Below, piece after piece: positions 9,225 through 18,109 of a stretch of DNA of 64,000 nt. The stretch is from contig NZ_RCIQ01000002.1 of the NCBI RefSeq assembly GCF_004000255.1, positions 186,001 through 250,000 of the forward strand, read 5' to 3'. The stretch is from Nioella ostreopsis (lineage in GTDB: Bacteria > Pseudomonadota > Alphaproteobacteria > Rhodobacterales > Rhodobacteraceae). The first letter of the stretch is position 1; each line of letters starts with the position of its first letter. The position numbers and the translations under genes were made by a program. The notes under the pieces are model-generated. The model saw nothing but the letters and a program-made list of their open reading frames with translations, was not told the DNA's origin and did no database searches.

Positions 9225-9296
9225 GGTTAGCACTTGCTCTGGCGAGGCAAGAAAAACAAGAGGGTATGGCGTCTCTGTGGCAAAGCTTCGCCGGTT

Positions 9297-11816
9297 TCAG
9301 CCCTCGCTGCGCAGGATTGCGGCGGGGCGAATGGCCAGGGGGCGCAGGGCAAAGGCCAAACCGGCCAGCAAGGTTGCCAGCGCGCCCCCAAGGGTGATGG
9401 CCAGGGCCGAGGGCAGGTGGAACGCGAACTCGGTTTCCATCACGAAGCGGGTCACGGCCCATCCGGCCAGGCCCCCCGCTGCTACGGCCACTGCGCCCGC
9501 CGCCATGCCGAGTAGTGCCGAGCGAAAGGCGAAGCTACCAAGGATCCGCGCGCGGCTGGCGCCAAGCGTCTTCAGAACCGCCGCCTCATAGGCCCGCGCC
9601 CGCTCGCCCGCCGCCGCCGCGCCGATCAGCACCATGAAGCCGGTCAGCAGCGTCGCCGCCGCCCCCCAGGACGTGGCCGCCGCGATGCCCGACAGGGCCC
9701 GCGCCACCTGGTCGATCGCGTCGCGTACGCTGATTGCGGTGATGTTGGGGCCGATCTCGGCGACCTCTCGCAGGATACGGGCCTCGGCCTGCTGGTCGGC
9801 ATAGACCGTGGCGATATGGGTATGCGGCGCGCCCTCAAGCGCATTGGGCGACAGGGTCAGCACGAAGCCGATCCCGGCGTTCGAAAAATCGACCTCTCGC
9901 AACGCGACAATGGTCGCGGTGATGTCGCGGCCAAGCACGTTCACGGTCATCGTGTCGCCAAGCCCGATGCCCATTTCCAGCGCCTCTTCGGCGGCAAAGG
10001 CCATCAGCGGCGGTCCGTCGTAATCCTCTGGCCACCATTCCCCGGCCATGATCTCGCGCGCGGGGGGCGCGTCGGCCCGGTAGGTCAGCCCCCGGTCGCC
10101 CCGGATTACCCAGTGGTTGCCCGCGACCTCTGCCGCGGGGCGGTCATTGATCCGGGTGATGACCCCGCGCAGCATCGGCGCGCTGTCCACGCGGGTCACG
10201 TCGGGGTCGGTGTCCATCGCCGTCAGGAAGGGGGCGATCTGGTCGGGCTGGATATCGACGAAGAAGAAGGCCGGGGCGACCTCGGGCAGGTCCTGCTGGA
10301 TCGCTGCGCGCAGATTGGTGTCGATCTGGCCCACAGCGGCCAATACCGACAGGCCAAGGCCAAGCGAAAGGATCGTGCTGGCCGCCTCCGACCCCGGCGC
10401 GCCGATGGCGGCAAGGGCCAGGCGCAACGCGGGGCGGCCCCGCGTATGCCGGGCAAGGCGACGAGCGACCAGACGCATCCGGCTGGCGGCAAGCGCAAGG
10501 ATGACGAGGGCCGTTGCGATGGCGGCAAAGGACCAGAGTGCGAGGCGCGGGATGCCCGACAGCCCCGCCGCCGCCGCGACCAGTGCAGCCACCAGCCCCG
10601 CGATCACCAGAAGGAAAGGCCAGCGCGGCCAGCGGCGCGACAGCCCCGCCGCCTCTCGATACAGCGCGGCGGCGCGGACCTGTTCCACTCGTGCCAGCGG
10701 CCAGAGCGTGAAGATCAGCGCCGTCAGCGCGCCATAGAGAGCCGCCTCTGCCAGGGGGCCGGGGTGGATCCCGAAGTCAGCCGGGACCGGCAGCGCCCCC
10801 GCGATCAGCGGCGCAAGACCAAGCGGCAGAACCGCCCCCAGGGCAAGCCCGAGGAGAAGGCCAAGCAGGGTCATCGCACCGATTTGCAGGAAGTAGACCG
10901 TGAAGATGGTGCGCCGTTCGGCGCCAAGGGTTTTCAGCGTTGCAATCGTCTCGGTCTTGCCGGTCAGGTAGCTGCGCACGGCCGCCGAGATGCCCACACC
11001 GCCCACGGCCAGGCCCGCCAGCCCCACCAGCACAAGGAAGGCCCCGATCCGCTCCACGAAACGGCCAAGCGCGGGCGCGGCGTTGCGGGCGTCCTTCCAG
11101 CGCATGCCTGTATCGGCGAAAAGCCTGCGCGCCTCGGCTTCAAGCGCGGCAAGGTCCGTGCCCTCCGGCAGCGCGAGGCGGTACTGGCTGTTATACAGCG
11201 TGCCGGGGCCAAGCAGGCCGGAGCCCTCCAGCGCATCCAGCCGCACCAGCGTGCGCGGGCCGGGGCCGAAATTGCCGCCTGCTATGTCGGGTTCATCCGT
11301 CAGCGCCGCGCGCAGCTCGAACTCCTGAACGCCGAACGTGACTCGATCCCCGATCTGCAACCCCATCTGCGCGATCAGCGTCGGGTGCATCACCGCGCCC
11401 GGCAGCTCGGTCGTGGCAAGCGCCTCCGCGATGGTCATCGCCGGATCAAGCCCGACCTCGCCATAAAGCGGATAGAGCCCGTCCACGCCGCGAAGCTGCG
11501 TCAGACCACGCACCGTTTCACCCTCGACCTCCGCCACGGCCATGGACCGGAAGTCGACGGTCTCGGACACGGCCAGCGCGCGGGCGGCCATCCAGGCGGC
11601 CTCTTCTTCCGTCGCCATGCGGTAGACGAAGGTCATCTCGGCATCGCCGCCCAGGATCACCGCGCCTTCTTCTTCCAGCCCGGTCTGGACCGCCTGCCGG
11701 ACCGATCCCACGGCGGCAATCGCCGCCACCCCAAGCGTCAGGCAGGCCAGGAATATGCGAAAGCCGCGCAGCCCCCCGCGCAGGTCACGCGCCGCGATGC
11801 GAAACGCGGGCCTCAT
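9297..11816 (-). CDS. FtsX-like ABC transporter permease (YbbP type, COG3127)
   Basis: 839-residue inner-membrane protein with one N-terminal transmembrane helix, a large periplasmic domain, clusters of helices in the middle and at the C-terminus, and two FtsX domains, as in YbbP and the LolC/E superfamily. It is encoded behind the ATPase gene and a small unknown gene, with ATGA-type overlaps (the ORF ends of the two neighbours overlap by four bases), so the three form one operon. In E. coli ybbA-ybbP is divergent from tesA, exactly as here. The family is linked to lipid or lipoprotein handling; the substrate is not established. Confidence 0.9.
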   Translation of the reverse strand: MRPAFRIAARDLRGGLRGFRIFLACLTLGVAAIAAVGSVRQAVQTGLEEEGAVILGGDAEMTFVYRMATEEEAAWMAARALAVSETVDFRSMAVAEVEGETVRGLTQLRGVDGLYPLYGEVGLDPAMTIAEALATTELPGAVMHPTLIAQMGLQIGDRVTFGVQEFELRAALTDEPDIAGGNFGPGPRTLVRLDALEGSGLLGPGTLYNSQYRLALPEGTDLAALEAEARRLFADTGMRWKDARNAAPALGRFVERIGAFLVLVGLAGLAVGGVGISAAVRSYLTGKTETIATLKTLGAERRTIFTVYFLQIGAMTLLGLLLGLALGAVLPLGLAPLIAGALPVPADFGIHPGPLAEAALYGALTALIFTLWPLARVEQVRAAALYREAAGLSRRWPRWPFLLVIAGLVAALVAAAAGLSGIPRLALWSFAAIATALVILALAASRMRLVARRLARHTRGRPALRLALAAIGAPGSEAASTILSLGLGLSVLAAVGQIDTNLRAAIQQDLPEVAPAFFFVDIQPDQIAPFLTAMDTDPDVTRVDSAPMLRGVITRINDRPAAEVAGNHWVIRGDRGLTYRADAPPAREIMAGEWWPEDYDGPPLMAFAAEEALEMGIGLGDTMTVNVLGRDITATIVALREVDFSNAGIGFVLTLSPNALEGAPHTHIATVYADQQAEARILREVAEIGPNITAISVRDAIDQVARALSGIAAATSWGAAATLLTGFMVLIGAAAAGERARAYEAAVLKTLGASRARILGSFAFRSALLGMAAGAVAVAAGGLAGWAVTRFVMETEFAFHLPSALAITLGGALATLLAGLAFALRPLAIRPAAILRSEG

Positions 11817-12169
11817 CGCCGCTTGCCCCAGTTCCAGGGTGGCGCCAGACGGTCGCGGATCTCCTGCACGGTGAACGCGGCCTCCATCGGGTCGGCAATG
11901 TCGCGGAAGCGTGCGTCGATCACGGCGCCCTCATCGAGCGCGGCGTGGCATTCCGGCAGGGCGCGGGCCAGCAGCGCGAAGAGACGCCCGCTCTCGGCAA
12001 AGCGCAGCATTCCGCCGGGCACCGCAAGGCGGCGGTCGGTCGGTGCCATGCGTTCGACAAGGAAGAGGATGCCCGCGCGCATCAATTCCTGATCTGGTGT
12101 CAGGGTCAGGCGGCCATTCGTAGCGCGCGTCACCTGCCCGATCACGGGATAGTTCGTGACCTTGATCAT
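11813..12169 (-). CDS. conserved-looking hypothetical protein within the ABC operon
   Basis: 118 residues, no signal peptide, no transmembrane segment, and no domain that I recognise. It is rich in Arg and acidic residues and ends PPWNWGKRR. Start and stop overlap both ABC genes by four bases (12166-12169 and 11813-11816), so translation is coupled to the ATPase and permease. This position suggests a cytosolic accessory of the YbbA/YbbP-type transporter, which has no such gene in E. coli. Confidence 0.75.
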   Translation of the reverse strand: MIKVTNYPVIGQVTRATNGRLTLTPDQELMRAGILFLVERMAPTDRRLAVPGGMLRFAESGRLFALLARALPECHAALDEGAVIDARFRDIADPMEAAFTVQEIRDRLAPPWNWGKRR

Positions 12170-12837
12170 GCGTCGAGCCGCCCGTCGCGCAGACCGATCA
12201 CCCGGTCGCAGCGTGCCGCTAGTTCCGGCGCATGGGTGACCATGATCAGCGTCGCGCCGTGCCGGTCGCGCAGGTCAAAGAGCAGGTCCATGATCGCGCG
12301 CCCATTGGCCTCATCCAGATTGCCCGTGGGTTCATCGGCCAGCAGGATGCGCGGGCGCGGCGCGGCGGCGCGGGCCAGCGCCACGCGTTGTTGCTCACCG
12401 CCCGAAAGCTGGCCGGGATAGTGGTGCATCCGGTCGGCAAGCCCCACGGCGGTCAGTTCTTCCTCCGCCCGCCCGAAGGCATCCCTGCGGCCCGCCAGTT
12501 CCAGCGGTGTTGCCACGTTTTCCAACGCGGTCATCGTGGGAATAAGGTGGAAGCTTTGAAACACCACGCCCATATTATCCCTGCGGAAACGGGCCAGCTG
12601 ATCCTCGGTCATCGGCGTCAGATCGGCCCCGAGCGCCTTCACAACCCCGCCCGTGGCCCGTTCCAGCCCGCCCATGAGCATCAGGAGAGACGACTTGCCC
12701 GAGCCAGAAGGTCCCACCAAACCCACGGTTTCACCCGCGGCGACAGTCAGAGATATTCCGTGCAGGATCTCGACCTTGCCAGCATTACCGTCAAGCGTCA
12801 GGGTCACATCAGTGAGGGACAAAACAGGGGACGTCAT
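12166..12837 (-). CDS. ABC transporter ATP-binding protein (YbbA/LolD type)
   Basis: 223 residues. Walker A GPSGSGKSS near 45, Q-loop VVFQSFHLIP, signature LSGGEQQRVALARA, Walker B ILLADEPTGNLD and the H-loop MVTH, in the MacB/LolD/YbbA group that partners FtsX-type permeases. The start at ATG 12837 is supported by GGAG seven bases upstream. The start codon shares the CATG at 12835-12838 with the start codon of tesA on the other strand, so the two genes have head-to-head overlapping starts and each promoter must lie inside the other gene. Confidence 0.92.
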   Translation of the reverse strand: MTSPVLSLTDVTLTLDGNAGKVEILHGISLTVAAGETVGLVGPSGSGKSSLLMLMGGLERATGGVVKALGADLTPMTEDQLARFRRDNMGVVFQSFHLIPTMTALENVATPLELAGRRDAFGRAEEELTAVGLADRMHHYPGQLSGGEQQRVALARAAAPRPRILLADEPTGNLDEANGRAIMDLLFDLRDRHGATLIMVTHAPELAARCDRVIGLRDGRLDA

Positions 12838-13513
12838 GAAAAAGCTCCGGGCGCGGATATTCCTTGGATATGGGGGTGTGGTGCGCATGGGCAAGGCGGT
12901 TGTGCTGGCCCTGTCGCTTTGTGCCGCACCGTCATGGGCCGAAGAAGTCGTGATCGCGGCACTCGGTGACAGCCTGACGCAAGGCTACGGGCTGCCCGCC
13001 GAACAGGGTTTCGTGCCGCAACTGGAGGCATGGTTGCAGGCGCGGGGCCATGAGGTGCGGCTGATCAATGCGGGCGTCTCGGGGGATACCACGGCGGGCG
13101 GGCTGGCGCGGATCGCTTGGACGCTGACATCGGATGTGCAAGCGTTGATCGTGACGCTTGGCGGCAACGACCTGCTGCGCGGTCTGCCGCCAGAAGCTGC
13201 GCGGGCCAACCTTGCGGGCATACTGGACGCAGCGGCGGAGGCAGGGGTCGAGGTGCTGCTGATCGGCATGGAAGCGCCGCTGAATTACGGCCCCGACTAC
13301 CAGGCGGCGTTCGATGCGATCTACCCGGAACTGGCCGCGGAATATGGGACGGTCTACGCCGAAAGCTTTCTCGCCCCCGTCGTCGCGGCCCCGGATTTGC
13401 GCGCCGTGATGCAGGCCGATGGCATCCATCCGAACGCGGCGGGTGTGGCGCTGATTGTGGAAGCGCTCGGGCCTGCGGTGGAAGCGCTTGTCACGCGGGT
13501 CGAGCAACCCTGA
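12836..13513 (+). CDS. tesA: arylesterase / lysophospholipase L1 (SGNH hydrolase)
   Basis: 225 residues. SGNH-type esterase with GDSLTQGYG near residue 42, GGNDLL, and DGIHPN near the C-terminus carrying the catalytic Asp and His. An N-terminal signal peptide ends after PSWA, so the enzyme acts in the periplasm on acyl esters or lysophospholipids. Starts: ATG 12836 (AGGGGAC upstream) or ATG 12887 (a shorter, more standard signal peptide preceded by a G-rich site). Divergent from the YbbA/YbbP-type ABC genes as in E. coli. Its 3' end overlaps glpR tail-to-tail by 23 bp. Confidence 0.9.
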   Translation: MKKLRARIFLGYGGVVRMGKAVVLALSLCAAPSWAEEVVIAALGDSLTQGYGLPAEQGFVPQLEAWLQARGHEVRLINAGVSGDTTAGGLARIAWTLTSDVQALIVTLGGNDLLRGLPPEAARANLAGILDAAAEAGVEVLLIGMEAPLNYGPDYQAAFDAIYPELAAEYGTVYAESFLAPVVAAPDLRAVMQADGIHPNAAGVALIVEALGPAVEALVTRVEQP

Positions 13514-14258
13514 TCTCGGTGCCCGCCTCGGCGCATAAGGAACGCAGCGCCGCGGGCGGGTCCGTATCGGTGACCCAGATATCCAGATCAGACAGCGAGG
13601 CAATGCGCACCGGGGCCGCGCGGGTCAGCTTGCCCTGATCGGCCACCAGGATCGCCTGCCGCGCCTGCTGCAGAATGGCATGAGCCACCCGCACCTCCTG
13701 AATGTCGAAGTCGAGCAGGTCGCCATCCGCATCGAGCGCCGACGCCCCGATCACCGCCACATCCACCTTGAAGGCGCGGATCGTCTGCACCGCCAGATCA
13801 CCCACAAGGCCCCCATCCGCCCGCCGCAACGCGCCGCCGGTCAGCACCACTTCGCATGAGGGATTCCCGGCCAGGATCTGCGCGGCGTTCATGTTGTTCG
13901 TCACCACCATCAGCCCGCTATGCCCCTGCAACGCGCGGGCCACGGCCTCGGTCGTGGTGCCGATATTGAGGAAGAGCGACGCGCCATCGGGGATCTCGGC
14001 GGTACAGGCGCGGGCGATGGCCTCTTTCGCGTCCGCATTCAGGCGGCGGCGGTCCTCGTAGCCGATATTGGTGACGCCCGAGGGCAGCACAGCCCCGCCA
14101 TGAATGCGGTCCAAGAGCCGCGCATCGCACAACTCCGTCAGGTCGCGACGGATGGTCTGGACCGTCACGCCAAAGGCCTCGGCCAGCCCTTCGACCATCA
14201 CGCGGCCCTCGCTGCGGGCGCGGTCGAGAATGTCGGATTGGCGGGGGGTGATCGGCAT
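13491..14258 (-). CDS. glpR: DeoR/GlpR-family repressor of the glycerol genes
   Basis: 255 residues. An N-terminal DeoR helix-turn-helix (RQSDILDRARSEGRV, then VTVQTIRRDL) is followed by the DeoR sensor domain with the sugar-phosphate-binding motif NIGTTTEAVA. It is divergent from glpD-glpK, so its ligand is most likely glycerol-3-phosphate. Start ATG 14258 has a strong AAGGAGAG five bases upstream. The 124-bp region between it and glpD carries evenly phased CGAA repeats that could be its operators. Confidence 0.93.
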   Translation of the reverse strand: MPITPRQSDILDRARSEGRVMVEGLAEAFGVTVQTIRRDLTELCDARLLDRIHGGAVLPSGVTNIGYEDRRRLNADAKEAIARACTAEIPDGASLFLNIGTTTEAVARALQGHSGLMVVTNNMNAAQILAGNPSCEVVLTGGALRRADGGLVGDLAVQTIRAFKVDVAVIGASALDADGDLLDFDIQEVRVAHAILQQARQAILVADQGKLTRAAPVRIASLSDLDIWVTDTDPPAALRSLCAEAGTEIRVARPA

Positions 14259-14283
14259 GGGCTCTCCTTCGCCTTTCTTATAG

Positions 14284-14371
14284 CGAAGAAATCCATGCAC
14301 GGAAACGAAGAAAAGCGAACAGAAAAATTGACAAATCGAACATGAAGTGAGAGGAGTCGCGCGTAATCGAA
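14284..14371. promoter_or_regulatory. phased CGAA repeats, candidate GlpR operators
   Basis: In the glpR-glpD intergenic region CGAA occurs on the plus strand at 14284, 14306, 14316, 14337 and 14368 (and again at 14388 inside glpD). Intervals are 22, 10, 21 and 31 bases, all close to whole helical turns, so the motifs face one side of the DNA. DeoR-type repressors bind repeated short boxes as oligomers, so this is the likely GlpR target. Confidence 0.5.
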
Positions 14372-14382
14372 AGGCGAGTCCC

Positions 14383-15954
14383 ATGTCCGAAGACTATGAC
14401 CTCTTCATCATCGGCGGCGGCATCAATGGCTGCGGCATTGCGCGGGATGCGTCGGGGCGGGGGCTGAGGGTCGGTCTGGCCGAGATGAACGACCTCGCCT
14501 CGGCCACGTCCTCGGCGGCGACCAAGCTCTTTCATGGCGGGCTGCGCTACCTGGAGTATTTCGAGATCCGGCTAGTGCGCGAGGCGCTGAAGGAACGCGA
14601 GGTGTTGCTCTCGGCAATGCCCCATATCAGCTGGCCCATGCGCTTCGTGCTGCCCTATCACAAGGACATGCGGTTCGAGAGCACGACGCCCACCTCGCGG
14701 TTGCTGGGGCTGGTTATGCCCTGGATGCGCGGGCGGCGTCCTGCTTGGCTGATCCGGCTTGGCCTGTTCCTCTATGACCATCTGGGCGGGCGCAAGATTC
14801 TGCCTGCCACGCGGACGGTGACCCTGCGGACCGCCCCCGAAGGACAGCCGCTGCAGGACCGCTTCGCCAAGGCCTATGAATATTCCGATTGCTGGGTGCA
14901 GGATTCGCGGCTGGTGGTGCTGAATGCACGCGATGCCGAAGCACGCGGCGCGCGGATCATGGTGCGCACCAAGGTGATTTCGGCGGCCCGTGACGGGGAT
15001 GCCTGGGCTATCACTCTGGAGGATGAGACCGGCCAACGAACCGTGCGCGCAAAGATGCTGGTCAACGCGGCAGGCCCCTGGGTGGGCGACGTGATCCAGA
15101 CAAAAATCCGCGTGAATTCCCATGAAAACGTGCGGCTGGTGCGCGGCAGCCATATCGTGACGCGCAAGCTCTACGATCACGACAAGTGCTACTTCTTTCA
15201 GGGCGAAGACGGGCGGATCATCTTTGCCATTCCCTATGAAGAGGATTTCACCCTGATTGGCACCACCGATCTGGATCATCCCGATCCGTCGGTGAAGCCG
15301 GTCTGTACGGAGGATGAGCAGAACTATCTCTGCGCCTTCGCATCCCAGTATTTCAAACAGCCTGTCACGCGCGCGGACGTGGTCTGGACCTATTCCGGCG
15401 TCCGCCCCCTTTACGACGATGGCGCCAGCGCCGCCCAATCGGCCACGCGGGACTATGTGCTGAAGGTCGATGCGAACGGGCCGCCGGTTCTGAATGTCTT
15501 CGGTGGCAAGATCACCACTTATCGAAAGCTCGCCGAAAGCGCGCTGGACAAGATCGGCCAGCATTTGCCCCTCTCACAAGGCGACTGGACGGCAGGTGTT
15601 CCGATGCCGGGTGGGGATTTCCCCGTGGCTGGCGTGCAGGCCCTGATCGACGGGTTGCGCACCGACTACCCGTTCCTCACCCCGGCCTGGGCCAAGCGCC
15701 TGGTTCGTCACTACGGCACCGAGGCGCGCGATATCCTTGGGGATGCAACCGCCGCCGCCGACCTAGGCCGTGATTTTGGTGCGACGCTCAGCGAGGCGGA
15801 ACTCAAATGGCTCATGCGCAAGGAATATGCCCGCCGCGCAGAGGATGTCGTCTGGCGCCGCACCCGGCTCGGCCTCAGGCTGACCGAAGACCAGATCGCC
15901 GCCATCGACCGGTTCATGTCGGAACATGCCGCCCGACCCGTGGTTTCCGAGTGA
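14383..15954 (+). CDS. glpD: aerobic glycerol-3-phosphate dehydrogenase
   Basis: 523 residues. Membrane-associated flavoprotein that oxidises glycerol-3-phosphate to dihydroxyacetone phosphate and passes electrons to ubiquinone. FAD-binding GGGINGCGIARDASGRG lies at the N-terminus, followed by SSAATKLFHGGLRYLEYFE, TYSGVRPLYDDG and FGGKITTYRKLAE, all typical of GlpD, then the C-terminal helical cap domain. Start ATG 14383. First gene after the GlpR control region; glpK follows after 157 bp that contain an intergenic repeat. Confidence 0.97.
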   Translation: MSEDYDLFIIGGGINGCGIARDASGRGLRVGLAEMNDLASATSSAATKLFHGGLRYLEYFEIRLVREALKEREVLLSAMPHISWPMRFVLPYHKDMRFESTTPTSRLLGLVMPWMRGRRPAWLIRLGLFLYDHLGGRKILPATRTVTLRTAPEGQPLQDRFAKAYEYSDCWVQDSRLVVLNARDAEARGARIMVRTKVISAARDGDAWAITLEDETGQRTVRAKMLVNAAGPWVGDVIQTKIRVNSHENVRLVRGSHIVTRKLYDHDKCYFFQGEDGRIIFAIPYEEDFTLIGTTDLDHPDPSVKPVCTEDEQNYLCAFASQYFKQPVTRADVVWTYSGVRPLYDDGASAAQSATRDYVLKVDANGPPVLNVFGGKITTYRKLAESALDKIGQHLPLSQGDWTAGVPMPGGDFPVAGVQALIDGLRTDYPFLTPAWAKRLVRHYGTEARDILGDATAAADLGRDFGATLSEAELKWLMRKEYARRAEDVVWRRTRLGLRLTEDQIAAIDRFMSEHAARPVVSE

Positions 15955-15963
15955 CCCGATGCG

Positions 15964-16040
15964 TTTCATCTTGGCAAAAATACCTCGGGGGTCCGGGGGC
16001 AGAGCCCCCGGTGGATCGACGCGCAAAGCGCGGCGAAACC
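15964..16040. repeat. mosaic hairpin repeat, copy 1 (glpD-glpK gap)
   Basis: Consists of a conserved edge (TTTCATCTTGGCAAAAATAC at 15964), a perfect 8-bp G/C hairpin (CCGGGGGC 15993-16000, AGA, GCCCCCGG 16004-16011), then GGATCGAC, a small GCGC-AAA-GCGC hairpin, and GGCGAAACC ending at 16040. The same blocks occur in reverse order on the other strand at 18281-18458. It lies inside the glp operon and may reduce glpK expression or stabilise the upstream mRNA. Confidence 0.7.
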
Positions 16041-16111
16041 AGTCTTGACCATGTGAATGGCTTGCGGGGCAACCTTCACCCGCTAGGATCGCAGAAAACA
16101 GGGAGGAACCG

Positions 16112-17599
16112 ATGACCCATATTCTGGCCATCGACCAGGGCACCACATCAAGCCGCGCCATCGTCTTTGATGGCGACATGAAGATCAAAGCCACCGCGCA
16201 GAAGGAGTTCACGCAGCATTTCCCGGCCTCGGGTTGGGTCGAGCATGACCCTGAGGACATCTGGACCACGGTTGTCGAAACCTGCCGGGAGGCTTTGGAA
16301 AAGGCGGGGCTCTCGGCGGCGGAGATCGCAGGGATCGGCATCACCAACCAGCGGGAGACCACGCTGCTGTGGGATCGGACGACCGGCGCGCCCCTGCACA
16401 AGGCCATCGTCTGGCAGGACCGGCGCACGGCGGATCGGTGCGCCGCGCTGCGTGAGGCGGGGCATGAGGCGATGGTGCAGGACAAGACCGGGCTTCTGCT
16501 GGACCCCTATTTTTCCGGGACGAAACTGGCGTGGCTTTTGGACAATGTGGAGGGCGCGCGCGCGCGGGCGGAACGCGGCGAGCTGGCCTTCGGCACGGTC
16601 GATACGTTTCTGATCTGGCGGCTGACGGGCGGCGCAGCCCATGTGACCGACGCCACCAACGCGGCGCGGACGCTGCTTTACAATATTCGCGAGGGCCAGT
16701 GGGATGCGGAGATCTGCGGGCTTCTGAACATCCCGATGAGCCTGCTGCCCGAGGTCAAGGATTGCGCGGCCGATTTCGGCGAGACCGAGCCGGGGCTGTT
16801 CGGTGCGGCGCTGCCCATTCTGGGTGTTGCGGGCGATCAGCAGGCGGCGACGATTGGGCAGGCCTGTTTCGGGCCGGGGATGCTGAAATCGACCTATGGG
16901 ACGGGCTGTTTCGCATTGCTCAATACCGGCGACACGCTGGTCACGTCACAAAACCGGATGCTGGGAACCATCGCCTACCAGTTCGACGGCACGCCCACCT
17001 ATGCGCTGGAAGGCTCCATCTTCATCGCGGGGGCGGTGGTGCAATGGCTGCGTGACGGGCTGAAGATCATCGACGCGGCGCCCGAGACGCAGAGCCTGGC
17101 CGAAACCGCTGATCCCGAACAACAGCTCTATCTCGTTCCGGCCTTCACTGGCCTTGGTGCCCCCTATTGGGATGCGGACTGCCGGGGGGCTGTGTTCGGT
17201 CTGACGCGCAGCTCCGGCCCCGCGGAATTCGCGCGCGCGGCCTTGGAAAGCGTGGGATATCAGACACGTGACCTGTGGGAAGCGATGCGCGCCGACTGGC
17301 AAGGGGCGGGCGGAGACAGCATCCTGCGCGTCGATGGCGGGATGAGCGCGTCGGACTGGACCATGCAGTTTCTTGCGGACATTCTCGGTGCGCCGGTGCA
17401 CCGGCCCGCGATATTGGAAACCACCGCGCTCGGGGCGGCGTGGCTGGCCGGGATGAAGGCCGGGATCTACCCGGACCGTGACGGGTTTGCCGCCACCTGG
17501 GCGCTGGAGCGGGAATTCGTGCCGAGGATGGATGAGACCGGGCGCGCGCGGCTTTATGCCGGGTGGAAGGACGCCGTGGCGCGGACCTTGAGCCGGTAG
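16112..17599 (+). CDS. glpK: glycerol kinase
   Basis: 495 residues, the usual length. Phosphorylates glycerol with ATP to glycerol-3-phosphate in the cytosol. FGGY-kinase signatures: [15 protein letters not shown] at the N-terminus, [19 protein letters not shown], and the C-terminal ATPase half with STYGTGCF and [10 protein letters not shown]. Start ATG 16112 is preceded by GGGAGGA at good spacing. No glycerol facilitator gene is visible nearby. It completes the glpR-glpD-glpK regulon. Confidence 0.97.
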   Translation: MTHILAIDQGTTSSRAIVFDGDMKIKATAQKEFTQHFPASGWVEHDPEDIWTTVVETCREALEKAGLSAAEIAGIGITNQRETTLLWDRTTGAPLHKAIVWQDRRTADRCAALREAGHEAMVQDKTGLLLDPYFSGTKLAWLLDNVEGARARAERGELAFGTVDTFLIWRLTGGAAHVTDATNAARTLLYNIREGQWDAEICGLLNIPMSLLPEVKDCAADFGETEPGLFGAALPILGVAGDQQAATIGQACFGPGMLKSTYGTGCFALLNTGDTLVTSQNRMLGTIAYQFDGTPTYALEGSIFIAGAVVQWLRDGLKIIDAAPETQSLAETADPEQQLYLVPAFTGLGAPYWDADCRGAVFGLTRSSGPAEFARAALESVGYQTRDLWEAMRADWQGAGGDSILRVDGGMSASDWTMQFLADILGAPVHRPAILETTALGAAWLAGMKAGIYPDRDGFAATWALEREFVPRMDETGRARLYAGWKDAVARTLSR

Positions 17600-17636
17600 C
17601 GGCAGGCGGGTTCCGGCCCGTTCGGAGGCGGAAAAA

Positions 17637-17695
17637 GGGGGGGTGCCGGGCGTACACCCCCCGTGCACCCCCCGTACACCGGGCGTGCAGACGAA
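17637..17695. repeat. G-hairpin plus 11-bp-period repeat, copy 1
   Basis: GGGGGGTG (17638-17645), a 9-base loop, CACCCCCC (17655-17662), then four GTRCAC/G units starting at 17652, 17663, 17674 and 17685, an exact 11-bp period. It ends GGGCGTGCAGACGAA. Two further copies with the same layout and the same orientation are at 28286 and 57527. This copy lies between the convergent glpK and small exported protein genes. Confidence 0.75.
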
Positions 17696-17707
17696 ACGCG
17701 GAATCAG

Positions 17708-18109
17708 CTACTGGCAGAAGCCGAGCCAGCACTGACCGGACTGGCATTCGGAGTTGAAGCCGCAGACCGCACCGAAGGGCAGGTTGGACCGGCTTGGCCC
17801 GACCGAGCCGGTCCCGGCCCCGCCTCCCGTGCCGCTGCCTGAGGCACTCGGACCGGCATGGAGCGCGACGCAATAGCCGATGGTGGTGCAGTAATAGGCC
17901 TCGCAGCTGGCGAAGCCCCAACAGGCGTTCTCGCAGTCAGAGCGGGAGCCGTAGCCGGAAATATAGTCCCAGCCCGGTGCGTAGACGGATCCGAAGAACG
18001 CATCGGCATCGCTACAGGTATAACTGCGCATCTGGGCGCTTGCCTGGGGCGCTTGCAGAAGGGCCACGGTAAAGAGGGCCACGAAAAGGGATCGGAAAAA
18101 ACAGGTCAA
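17708..18109 (-). CDS. small exported cysteine-rich protein, unknown
   Basis: 133 residues if it starts at TTG 18109, chosen because GGAGG sits six bases upstream and the result begins with a clean signal peptide (MTCFFRSLFVALFTVALL, cleavage after QASA). The mature part has nine cysteines, mostly paired in short spacing (STC, NAC, SCE, YYC, GYC), a Gly/Ser linker (GSGTGGGAGTGSVG), and a C-terminal CGFNSECQSGQC that looks like a small disulphide knot. No family recognised. Probably periplasmic or secreted. The frame is open upstream to 18250 but that part is Arg/Gly-rich. Confidence 0.65.
   Translation of the reverse strand: MTCFFRSLFVALFTVALLQAPQASAQMRSYTCSDADAFFGSVYAPGWDYISGYGSRSDCENACWGFASCEAYYCTTIGYCVALHAGPSASGSGTGGGAGTGSVGPSRSNLPFGAVCGFNSECQSGQCWLGFCQ

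Noticed and set aside
9816-12092. 758-residue plus-strand open frame opposite the FtsX-type permease
   Set aside because: Antisense shadow; rich in Arg, Gln and Gly with no domain.
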